Below are positions 1 to 5,264 of a DNA stretch of 5,759 bases, one piece after another. Within the stretch, counting starts at the first letter, position 1; each line of letters starts with the position of its first letter. The translations under genes were made by a program, and so were the position numbers. The notes under the pieces are model-generated. The model saw only the letters and a program-made list of their open reading frames with translations, was not told the DNA's origin and ran no database searches. The stretch is from Veillonellaceae bacterium (GTDB lineage Bacteria; Bacillota_C; Negativicutes; Veillonellales; Veillonellaceae), in contig CADFKY010000067.1 of NCBI GenBank assembly GCA_902834965.1, positions 1 to 5,759 of the forward strand, in the 5' to 3' direction.

Positions 1-13
1 CGGCTTTTATTCC

Positions 14-20
14 GGTGGAG
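14..20 (+). promoter_or_regulatory. Ribosome binding site that sets the ABC-F start
   Basis: GGTGGAG with core GGAG at 17-20 lies 6 nt before ATG 27. This favours 27 over the in-frame GTG at 15. The promoter lies outside the window. Confidence 0.7.
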
Positions 21-26
21 ATAGAT

Positions 27-1583
27 ATGAGTGTTTTAACCGTTTCAAATGTAACCCATGGTTTTGGAGCGCGACAAATTTTAGATGATGCATCATTCCG
101 CTTATTAAAAGGCGAACATGTAGGCCTCATTGGTGCCAATGGCGAAGGCAAGTCTACATTCCTAAATATCATTACAGGTAAAATTCCTCCTGATGAAGGT
201 AAAATTGAATGGTCCAACCAAGTCACTGTTGGGTACTTGGATCAACATGCAGTCCTCGAAAAAGGGATGACCATCCGCGACGTATTGCAACGCGCCTTTG
301 ATGATTTGTTCGTCATGGAACAAAAGATTAATGACGCTTATAATCGTATGGGTGATGTATCCGAAGATGAGATGAATAAACTGCTCGAACAAGTTGGGGA
401 ATGGCAAGAAATTCTAGAGCAACGTGGGTTCTATGAAATTGATGCGGTTATCGAACGTACCGCTGCAGGGCTTGGTCTTATGGATATTGGGCTCGATCGA
501 GATGTTACAGAGCTCAGTGGTGGTCAACGTACAAAGGTTTTGCTTACAAAACTATTACTGGAAAAACCAACTATTTTGCTATTGGACGAACCGACAAACT
601 ATCTTGATGTAGAGCATATTCAATGGTTGCAAAACTATTTACAAAACTACGAAAATGCTTTTATCCTGATTTCTCATGATATGGAGTTCTTAAATTCTGT
701 AGTTAATGTTATTTATCATATCGAGCAAGCGGTCTTAACGCGTTATACTGGCGATTATCATCAGTTCCAAGCTGCTTACGAAGTGAAAAAGGCTCAAGCG
801 GCTAAGGCTTATGAGCGTCAACAACAAGAGATTGAGCGTATGGAGGACTTCATCCAACGTAATAAAGCTCGCGTTGCAACGCGTGGCATGGCCAATTCTC
901 GAGCTAAGCGCTTGGAGAAAATGGAAATTTTGGAAAAACCAAAAGAGTACATTAAACCTTCCTTTAGCTTTAAAGAAGGTCGTACGCCAAGTCGTTTTAT
1001 CGTAGAGGCTTTTGGTCTGGAGTTAGGTTATGATGAACCGTTGACTAGACCTGTAGACTTTCAAATTGAAAGAAATAAAAAAATCGCCATTCGCGGTGTT
1101 AATGGTCTAGGTAAAACGACATTGTTGAAAACAATTTTAGGTTTATTAAAACCGGTGAGCGGTGAGTTGGTAAAAGGTGATTTCTTACAAATTGGCTATT
1201 TTGCTCAAGAAGATACACCATCTAATTCTGAAACTGCCCTAGACTATATTTGGAACGAGTATCCAGCAATGACTAATGCAGAAGTACGTGCAGCACTTGC
1301 TCGTTGTGGCCTTACTAACGAGCATATTACATCTCAAATGCGCGTCTTATCCGGTGGTGAAAATGCAAAGGTTCGCTTGTGCAAGTTGATGCAGAATAAG
1401 TACAATGTACTCGTATTAGATGAACCGACAAATCACTTAGATATCTATGCGAAGGAAGAGTTGAGCCGTGCCTTACGTGAGTTCAAAGGAACCATCGTTT
1501 TGGTAAGTCATGAACCTGAATTTTATAAAGATTGGGTTACGGATATTTGGAATATTGAAGATTGGACGACAAAGATCGTTTAG
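27..1583 (+). CDS. ABC-F family ATP-binding protein (two ABC domains, no membrane domain)
   Basis: This is a soluble ABC-F ATPase of 518 aa. Proteins of this class bind the ribosome near the E site and act in translation or antibiotic protection; they are not transporters. Domain 1 has Walker A GANGEGKST (residues 36-44), signature LSGGQ (163-167) and Walker B ILLLDEPTN (183-191). Domain 2 has Walker A GVNGLGKTT (357-365), signature LSGGE (441-445) and Walker B VLVLDEPTN (461-469). The charged, Gln/Arg/Lys-rich stretch at about 255-310 between them is the ABC-F interdomain linker, and no transmembrane segments are present. I chose ATG 27 because GGAG (17-20) sits 6 nt upstream; an in-frame GTG at 15 lies inside that ribosome site. 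The gene ends 8 nt before folE. Overall it looks closest to Bacillus YfmM-type housekeeping ABC-F proteins, but the subfamily and any resistance role cannot be settled from this sequence. Confidence 0.93.
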   Translation: MSVLTVSNVTHGFGARQILDDASFRLLKGEHVGLIGANGEGKSTFLNIITGKIPPDEGKIEWSNQVTVGYLDQHAVLEKGMTIRDVLQRAFDDLFVMEQKINDAYNRMGDVSEDEMNKLLEQVGEWQEILEQRGFYEIDAVIERTAAGLGLMDIGLDRDVTELSGGQRTKVLLTKLLLEKPTILLLDEPTNYLDVEHIQWLQNYLQNYENAFILISHDMEFLNSVVNVIYHIEQAVLTRYTGDYHQFQAAYEVKKAQAAKAYERQQQEIERMEDFIQRNKARVATRGMANSRAKRLEKMEILEKPKEYIKPSFSFKEGRTPSRFIVEAFGLELGYDEPLTRPVDFQIERNKKIAIRGVNGLGKTTLLKTILGLLKPVSGELVKGDFLQIGYFAQEDTPSNSETALDYIWNEYPAMTNAEVRAALARCGLTNEHITSQMRVLSGGENAKVRLCKLMQNKYNVLVLDEPTNHLDIYAKEELSRALREFKGTIVLVSHEPEFYKDWVTDIWNIEDWTTKIV

Positions 1584-1587
1584 GAGG
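1582..1587 (+). promoter_or_regulatory. Shine-Dalgarno of folE, overlapping the ABC-F stop codon
   Basis: AGGAGG lies 4 nt before ATG 1592. The upstream stop TAG (1581-1583) is part of the same TAGGAGG string, so ribosomes finishing the ABC-F gene stop on the folE ribosome site. This suggests termination-reinitiation and a shared transcript. Confidence 0.85.
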
Positions 1588-1591
1588 ACCG

Positions 1592-2161
1592 ATGAATCAA
1601 CGTGCAAAGGACGGGATAAAGCAATTCTTAGAAGCTTTATCTGTTGATACAGAGGCACCAGAGCTAGAGAAAACACCAAGTCGTGTAACAGAATTATATA
1701 GTGAATTATTCAGTGGCGTAGGCCTAGATACAAAATCTGCATGGGGTGAAACATTTAGTACTGATTACAAGGGTCTTGTAGCGGTTACAGGGATTCCCTT
1801 TTATTCCATGTGTGAGCATCACTTGTTGCCATTCTTTGGAACCGTTGATATTGTGTACCAACCGAAGGATGGCTGTGTGGCAGGTCTTAGCAAGTTTCAA
1901 GATATTGTTAATATCCTTAGCCGGAGACCGCAACTTCAAGAGCGGTTGGCGTCGGAATTAGCAGATGCCATTATGAATGATTTATCTGCTCATGGTGTAT
2001 TTGTGCGCATTACATCAACACAGTTATGTATGCTCATCAAAGGAACTATGCAGCAAGATTCAAAGGTGATTACATTAGAAAGCCGTGGCGTGCTAGCAGA
2101 GACAGGTACGTTACGTGATGAAGCGTTAGCAATGTTAGGTGGAGGACAGGCAAATGTTTAA
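1592..2161 (+). CDS. folE: GTP cyclohydrolase I (divergent active site)
   Basis: FolE converts GTP to 7,8-dihydroneopterin triphosphate and formate, the entry step of folate synthesis, as a cytosolic homodecamer. The protein is 189 aa, a usual length. The family fold is clear: TPSR (28-31), the zinc motif MCEHHLLPF (73-81, ligands C74 and H77), GLSK (98-101), RRPQLQERL (111-119) and LCM with the third zinc ligand C146. Positions aligned to conserved E. coli residues are changed: D104 for Arg139, Q144 for catalytic His179 and K150 for Arg185. E34 replaces Lys68, which is itself variable in the family. Family membership is certain, but full catalytic competence is not. ATG 1592 is chosen over an upstream in-frame TTG at 1562 because AGGAGG (1582-1587) lies 4 nt before it. 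The gene overlaps folP by 8 nt. Confidence 0.92.
   Translation: MNQRAKDGIKQFLEALSVDTEAPELEKTPSRVTELYSELFSGVGLDTKSAWGETFSTDYKGLVAVTGIPFYSMCEHHLLPFFGTVDIVYQPKDGCVAGLSKFQDIVNILSRRPQLQERLASELADAIMNDLSAHGVFVRITSTQLCMLIKGTMQQDSKVITLESRGVLAETGTLRDEALAMLGGGQANV
2141..2145 (+). promoter_or_regulatory. Ribosome binding site of folP inside folE
   Basis: GGAGG lies 8 nt before ATG 2154, within the last codons of folE. It supports the ATG over the in-frame GTG at 2139 and implies translational coupling. Confidence 0.75.
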
Positions 2162-2987
2162 ACGTAGAAATTATACATGGAATGATGGCAAAAGTTTATC
2201 TTTGTGCGATCGTACCCTTATCATGGGGATACTCAATGGTACGCCTGACTCTTTCTCTGATGGTGGTAAATTCAACACCCCAGAGGCAGCAGCAGCGCAT
2301 GTAACACAAATGATTGAAGATGGTGCTGATATAATTGATTTAGGCGTAGAATCTACGCGTCCAGGCTGCACGCCATTGACAGCAGAAGAAGAAATTGAAC
2401 GCTTATCTCAATTGATAGATCCTGTACTTAATGCATCTACAGTTCCTGTATCTATCGATACATACCATGCTAAAACTGCAGATTATGCTTTTTCTAAAGG
2501 GGCCCATATTTTAAATGATGTGTGGGGATTACATTATGACCCTGATATGGCAGCAGTAGCAGCAAAATATAAGGTGCCAGTAATCATTATGCATAATAGT
2601 AATGATACAAACTATGGTGATATCATTGAAGATATGAAGGCATATTTCTTCTTTGCTGTAGATAAAGCCTTAAAGGTTGGTGTAACACCACAACAAATTT
2701 GGCTTGATCCAGGCATTGGATTTGGTAAAACAGAAGAACAAAATATTGAAGTTATGCAACGTTTAGGTGAGTTAACGGCTTATGAATATCCTATTTTACT
2801 TGCTCCTAGCCGGAAGCGTTTCATCGGTTCCATGTTGGGTGGTTTACCACCAGAAGATCGTGATGAAGGTACGGTAGCTGCTTGTATTACAGGCGTATTC
2901 CAAGGTGTTGATATGGTGCGTGTTCATAATGTGAAAATGCACAAACGTGCCTTGGCCGTAGCAGATGGCCTATTACGAGGTGAATAA
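2154..2987 (+). CDS. folP: Dihydropteroate synthase
   Basis: FolP condenses 6-hydroxymethyl-7,8-dihydropterin pyrophosphate with p-aminobenzoate to give dihydropteroate, and is the sulfonamide target. The protein is 277 aa, a full-length TIM-barrel enzyme. Visible family motifs are IMGILNGTPDSFSDGG (23-38), GADIIDLGVESTRPG (57-71), SIDT (100-103), LNDVWG (120-125), LDPGIGFGK (184-192), APSRKRFIG (217-225, with K221) and RVHNV (256-260). Departures from the usual consensus are G29 for Val in NVTPDSF, V65 for the first Gly of GGEST, N148 after MH, and N259 for Asp in RVHDV. ATG 2154 is used because GGAGG (2141-2145) is 8 nt upstream; the in-frame GTG at 2139 overlaps that site. The gene starts inside the end of folE (8-nt overlap), and its TAA shares one base with the folB ATG. 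Confidence 0.95.
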   Translation: MFKRRNYTWNDGKSLSLCDRTLIMGILNGTPDSFSDGGKFNTPEAAAAHVTQMIEDGADIIDLGVESTRPGCTPLTAEEEIERLSQLIDPVLNASTVPVSIDTYHAKTADYAFSKGAHILNDVWGLHYDPDMAAVAAKYKVPVIIMHNSNDTNYGDIIEDMKAYFFFAVDKALKVGVTPQQIWLDPGIGFGKTEEQNIEVMQRLGELTAYEYPILLAPSRKRFIGSMLGGLPPEDRDEGTVAACITGVFQGVDMVRVHNVKMHKRALAVADGLLRGE

Positions 2988-3349
2988 TGGATAAAATCGT
3001 TTTAAAGAACATGGCATTTTACGGATTTCATGGGAATTTGGCATCTGAACAAGAACAGGGACAACGATTCTTTGTAGATGTTGAAATTACTACAGATCTT
3101 ACAAAGGCCGGTCAAAGTGACCAGTTAGAGGATTCTATCAATTATGTAGAGGTATATGACATTGTAGAATCTGTTATGACTGGAGAAAAACATAATTTGT
3201 TAGAACGGCTGGGTGCGCTTATTGCCGATTCTTTATACCAACATTATCAAGGCATTGTTGGCTTATCTGTAACGGTGCGCAAACCATCTGTACCGATTGC
3301 AGGTATTCTAGATTATGTTGAGGTTGTCACTACACGAGGTCAAATTTGA
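2987..3349 (+). CDS. folB: Dihydroneopterin aldolase
   Basis: FolB cleaves 7,8-dihydroneopterin to 6-hydroxymethyl-7,8-dihydropterin and glycolaldehyde, supplying FolK. At 120 aa it has the normal length for this small T-fold enzyme. Recognisable residues are the pterin-site motif YGFHG (12-16) with E21 five residues after the His, Y53 in INYVEVY, the pterin-anchoring E73 in NLLERL, and catalytic K99 in VRKPSVPI. These match S. aureus FolB positions Glu22, Tyr54, Glu74 and Lys100 by alignment from memory. The start codon overlaps the folP stop by one base (TAATG), and GAGGTGA (2977-2983) inside folP is the ribosome site. Nothing in the protein looks unusual. Confidence 0.95.
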   Translation: MDKIVLKNMAFYGFHGNLASEQEQGQRFFVDVEITTDLTKAGQSDQLEDSINYVEVYDIVESVMTGEKHNLLERLGALIADSLYQHYQGIVGLSVTVRKPSVPIAGILDYVEVVTTRGQI

Positions 3350-3816
3350 TGTATACCTATTACATCAGTGTAGGTTCAAATATTGGTGATAAACGGGGGC
3401 ACATTAATTTGGCCCTTCAATCATTACAGGATCATGATGCGGTTTCAAAGGTCATTAGTTCGCCCTTAATCGAAACCGAACCTTGGGGATATACGGAGCA
3501 GGATATCTTTGTTAATGGTATGTGGCTTTGTGAAAGTTCTTTAGCCCCTCATCAAATGTTACGTTTGTTACAGTCCTTAGAACAGGGGGCTGGACGTGAA
3601 CGACACATTCATTGGGGCCCACGTACATTGGATTTAGATATTATTTTAGCTTTTGATGAGAAGGGGACTATGATTTCCATATGTGATGAAAGACTTACTG
3701 TACCACATCCTTACTTTTGGGATCGTACCTTTGTTTTAGAACCGTTACATGAGTTGTTACCAACTTTTACATATAAAGGAATGACCATTGGCGAGAGACT
3801 AACTCAGTTAAGCTGA
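3349..3816 (+). CDS. folK: 2-amino-4-hydroxy-6-hydroxymethyldihydropteridine pyrophosphokinase (HPPK)
   Basis: FolK transfers pyrophosphate from ATP to 6-hydroxymethyl-7,8-dihydropterin, making the substrate of FolP. The protein is 155 aa, a standard single-domain HPPK. Motifs in order are VGSNIGD (8-14), TEPWGYTEQDIFVNG (43-57, pterin pocket), GRERHIHWGPRTLDLDI (82-98, with Mg-binding D95 and D97 and R92) and PHPYFWDRTFVLEPL. H88 sits where an Arg usually precedes WGPR, a mild variation. ATG 3349 overlaps the folB TGA (TGATG), with GAGGT (3336-3340) 8 nt upstream; an in-frame TTG at 3346 is the less likely start. It is the last gene of the folate block, and I see no clear intrinsic terminator after it. 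Confidence 0.95.
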   Translation: MYTYYISVGSNIGDKRGHINLALQSLQDHDAVSKVISSPLIETEPWGYTEQDIFVNGMWLCESSLAPHQMLRLLQSLEQGAGRERHIHWGPRTLDLDIILAFDEKGTMISICDERLTVPHPYFWDRTFVLEPLHELLPTFTYKGMTIGERLTQLS

Positions 3817-3825
3817 TCGTATACA

Positions 3826-3872
3826 TTTACAAAATAGTAAACATTTACAAACTAGTTTACAAACTAGTAAAC
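3826..3872. repeat. Cluster of short direct and inverted repeats downstream of folK
   Basis: The 12-mer TTTACAAACTAG occurs exactly at 3844-3855 and 3856-3867 in tandem. A one-mismatch copy (TTTACAAAATAG) lies at 3826-3837, 18 bp before the second. Reverse-oriented TAGTAAAC segments follow two copies (3835-3842 and 3866-3872/3873). A near-perfect palindrome, ACTAGTTT-AC-AAACTAGT, covers 3851-3868. The stretch is AT-rich without a T-run, so it does not look like an intrinsic terminator. It could be a multi-site operator for a DNA-binding protein; its function is unknown. Confidence 0.7.
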
Positions 3873-3885
3873 ATTAAGGCTGCAG

Positions 3886-3913
3886 TTGTACCTATGCATA
3901 GGGATTATATGAA
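3886..3913 (+). promoter_or_regulatory. Weak candidate promoter for the 3979-5032 unit
   Basis: TTGTAC (3886-3891) and TATGAA (3908-3913) are separated by 16 bp and would be poor -35 and -10 boxes. The 12-bp palindrome begins at the last base of the -35 box and fills most of the spacer, as an operator might. Matches to consensus are limited (3 of 6 and 4 of 6), so this is only a suggestion. Confidence 0.2.
3891..3902. repeat. Perfect 12-bp palindrome CCTATGCATAGG
   Basis: Every base pairs symmetrically with its partner across the centre at 3896/3897. It lies 77 nt before the start of the unknown gene at 3979. With no loop it is better read as a dimer-binding DNA site than as an RNA hairpin, but no regulator can be named. 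Confidence 0.5.
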
Positions 3914-3978
3914 TAGGAACATCCTGTAAGCGCAATATATTATTACGTTTTATGCTTGGGGATTCATAGGGAGTATAC

Positions 3979-4785
3979 ATGAATATAAAACGTATTGGGC
4001 TGTGTGTGCTAGCGTTGATTGTAATGGGCCTGTCCTATTGGCTTGCCGTAGGCGGTAATTATGACAGCAAAACAGTACGCATAGATCCAGAAGAGCATAC
4101 ACTAGTAAATTCTAGTGATGCCATTATTTCAAAACGAATATTAGCGATGAAGTCTATGGATTCAAAAGTTTATTTTTTAGGTTATGAAGGCTACGGTATT
4201 TATAATCTATCTGATAATACACTTCGGTTGATGCCCGTTAGCTTCCGTGGTCAACATATAGAGCCACCGAAGACAGAGAATTACCAACGTGGTTTACGAG
4301 AGATTACTACGGTAAAAACTTTCTCTGATTTTAGTAGTCAAGAACAATCCATACTTAAGGATTTATTGGAATCTACTGATAGAGGGGCTCATTACTATGG
4401 TGACTTTTACCATTCTGGTTATGAGTCATCCCTCATCGACATGAAGGACCAGTATTTTATAACGAATACGGTACGTGCCTTGAAACGTGTGAATCATACA
4501 TTATATGTATATGATGCGTCAGGGTTCATTATCATTGATTTAGATAATCGACGTATACAAGGGTTCTTTAATAATCGTCTCGGTGGGGAAGGACCTAAAG
4601 GTGTACCTGATAGCTTGCGTGGCCATTATGGTTCGGATTTCACGATGATATATGCATTGTCCAAGTTAGATCCAAAGGATTTAGAGATTTTATGGTCAAT
4701 GCGAAAGCAATATTTAGAAAAGTCACCACAAGTGATGGAGAACAAGGATTTATTCCCTCTTAATCTTGATGAGATGACTTTATAG
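3979..4785 (+). CDS. Unrecognised membrane-anchored or secreted protein
   Basis: I do not recognise this 268-aa protein. The N-terminus has a short basic start (MNIKR), then a hydrophobic segment at about residues 6-25, and then a polar chain. That fits a signal peptide or single membrane anchor with the remainder outside the membrane. No Cys follows the hydrophobic stretch in a lipobox arrangement. Two segments resemble each other: 63-85 (VYFLGYEGYGIYNL core) and 174-196 (LYVYDASGFIIIDLDN core). Each is a beta-strand pair around a Gly followed by a hydrophobic strand and Asp/Asn, as in beta-propeller blades. Between them lies a more helical section (about 105-135) and a Tyr-rich patch (139-148). 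The C-terminal part, about 219-250, looks helical. Ribosome site AGGGAG (3968-3973) lies 5 nt before the ATG. The gene is followed after 10 nt by the GlsB-like gene and probably shares its transcript. Confidence 0.8.
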   Translation: MNIKRIGLCVLALIVMGLSYWLAVGGNYDSKTVRIDPEEHTLVNSSDAIISKRILAMKSMDSKVYFLGYEGYGIYNLSDNTLRLMPVSFRGQHIEPPKTENYQRGLREITTVKTFSDFSSQEQSILKDLLESTDRGAHYYGDFYHSGYESSLIDMKDQYFITNTVRALKRVNHTLYVYDASGFIIIDLDNRRIQGFFNNRLGGEGPKGVPDSLRGHYGSDFTMIYALSKLDPKDLEILWSMRKQYLEKSPQVMENKDLFPLNLDEMTL

Positions 4786-4790
4786 GAGGT
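4784..4790 (+). promoter_or_regulatory. Shine-Dalgarno of the GlsB-like gene, overlapping the upstream stop
   Basis: AGGAGGT lies 5 nt before ATG 4796. The upstream TAG (4783-4785) is embedded in TAGGAGG, the same stop/ribosome-site fusion as at 1581-1587, which suggests coupled translation. Confidence 0.8.
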
Positions 4791-4795
4791 ATATT

Positions 4796-5032
4796 ATGCT
4801 TTGGTCAATTATTGTAGGCGGTTTCATTGGTTTTGTAGCTGGTCGCATTACTAAAAAAGCGCAAAGTATGGGGATTATTCTTCGTGTTATTGCTGGCTTA
4901 GTTGGTGCTTCCGTAGGCCAAGCGTTGCTTGGTACATGGGGTCCAAGCCTTGCGGGCATGGCATTGATTCCGTCCATCGTTGGTGCAGTTATCGTGATTG
5001 CTGTAGTCAGCTTCTTTACTGGACGAGATTAA
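4796..5032 (+). CDS. GlsB/YeaQ/YmgE family small membrane protein
   Basis: This 78-aa, Gly-rich, very hydrophobic protein fits the 'transglycosylase-associated' family (PF04226), typically about 80 aa with three membrane segments. Likely segments are residues 2-16 with the N-terminal GGFIGFVAGRITK pattern, 26-45 (ending QALLG), and 51-74 (ending FFTGRD). The polar KKAQS turn (20-24) and the GTWG loop (46-49) separate them. Members are often stress-induced and accompany Asp23 or general-stress genes, but their biochemical role is not established; the family name does not prove a link to transglycosylases. It is the second gene of a unit with 3979-4785 and is followed 14 nt later by a strong terminator. 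Confidence 0.85.
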   Translation: MLWSIIVGGFIGFVAGRITKKAQSMGIILRVIAGLVGASVGQALLGTWGPSLAGMALIPSIVGAVIVIAVVSFFTGRD

Positions 5033-5046
5033 TTATATAAGGTAAG

Positions 5047-5081
5047 GACTAGTATAGGATTTCCTATACTGGTCTTTTTTT
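5047..5081 (+). terminator. Strong intrinsic terminator after the GlsB-like gene
   Basis: GACTAGTATAGGA (5047-5059) pairs with TCCTATACTGGTC (5062-5074) through 13 positions, including one G-U pair. The realistic form is a 12-bp stem with a 4-nt loop. Seven T residues (5075-5081) follow at once. It ends the 3979-5032 unit and separates it from the dehydrogenase gene. Confidence 0.93.
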
Positions 5082-5102
5082 ATCGCTTTATATCCATTTT
5101 CC

Positions 5103-5130
5103 TATATACCTATGAGAAAATAGGTATATA
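5103..5130. repeat. 11-bp perfect inverted repeat in the dehydrogenase leader
   Basis: TATATACCTAT (5103-5113) and ATAGGTATATA (5120-5130) are perfect complements around a 6-nt loop GAGAAA. No T-run follows on the plus strand. The right arm overlaps a perfect TATAAT (5127-5132), so this may be an operator over a promoter. A weak RNA hairpin is the alternative. Confidence 0.6.
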
Positions 5131-5132
5131 AT
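5127..5132 (+). promoter_or_regulatory. Candidate -10 box upstream of the dehydrogenase
   Basis: TATAAT matches the sigma-A -10 consensus exactly, but the sequence 16-18 bp upstream (ATATAC region, 5103-5110) is not a good -35. In such AT-rich DNA a chance match is possible. If real, the transcript would carry an untranslated leader of about 125 nt. A second, weaker option is TATATT at 5157-5162. Confidence 0.3.
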
Positions 5133-5253
5133 AGTTTATGTATTTTAAATTTAAGGTATATTAATATAGCTTAAGGTTATCGGTTCATATATTTGTAACC
5201 GTTGATTTAAGTGGAAGCGTATTAGAGGATAGATATCTTTTAGTACTACAGGT

Positions 5254-5259
5254 AGGAGG
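5254..5259 (+). promoter_or_regulatory. Shine-Dalgarno of the dehydrogenase gene
   Basis: AGGAGG lies 5 nt before ATG 5265, and this fixes the start. Confidence 0.85.
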
Positions 5260-5264
5260 CCCTT

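Noticed and set aside
15..26. GTG at 15 as the ABC-F start
   Set aside because: It overlaps the ribosome site GGAG (17-20), which is well spaced for ATG 27.
162..407. Antisense open frame inside the ABC-F gene
   Set aside because: It lies opposite conserved ABC-F coding sequence, has no convincing ribosome site and gives no recognisable protein.
424..1005. Two plus-strand open frames (424-612 and 811-1005) inside the ABC-F gene
   Set aside because: Both are out-of-frame shadows of well-conserved ABC-F motifs and their proteins resemble nothing.
1473..2371. Antisense open frames (1473-1679, 1724-1939, 2171-2371) across folE and folP
   Set aside because: They are fully covered by conserved coding sequence on the plus strand and lack start signals.
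3826..3867. Repeats after folK considered as a CRISPR array
   Set aside because: Units are only 12 bp, two of them are directly adjacent with no spacer, and no cas gene is present.
3817..3880. Repeats after folK considered as an intrinsic terminator
   Set aside because: The stems are AT-rich, short and not followed by a T-run, unlike the clear terminator at 5047-5081.
4780..4977. Antisense open frame opposite the GlsB-like gene
   Set aside because: It is the complement of a Gly/Ala-rich membrane gene, which often leaves a long reverse frame. The plus-strand gene has a strong ribosome site and a family match.
5082..5264. Rex operator or riboswitch in the dehydrogenase leader
   Set aside because: No TTGTGA-N-TCACAA type site was found, and no structured, GC-containing aptamer pattern was recognised.
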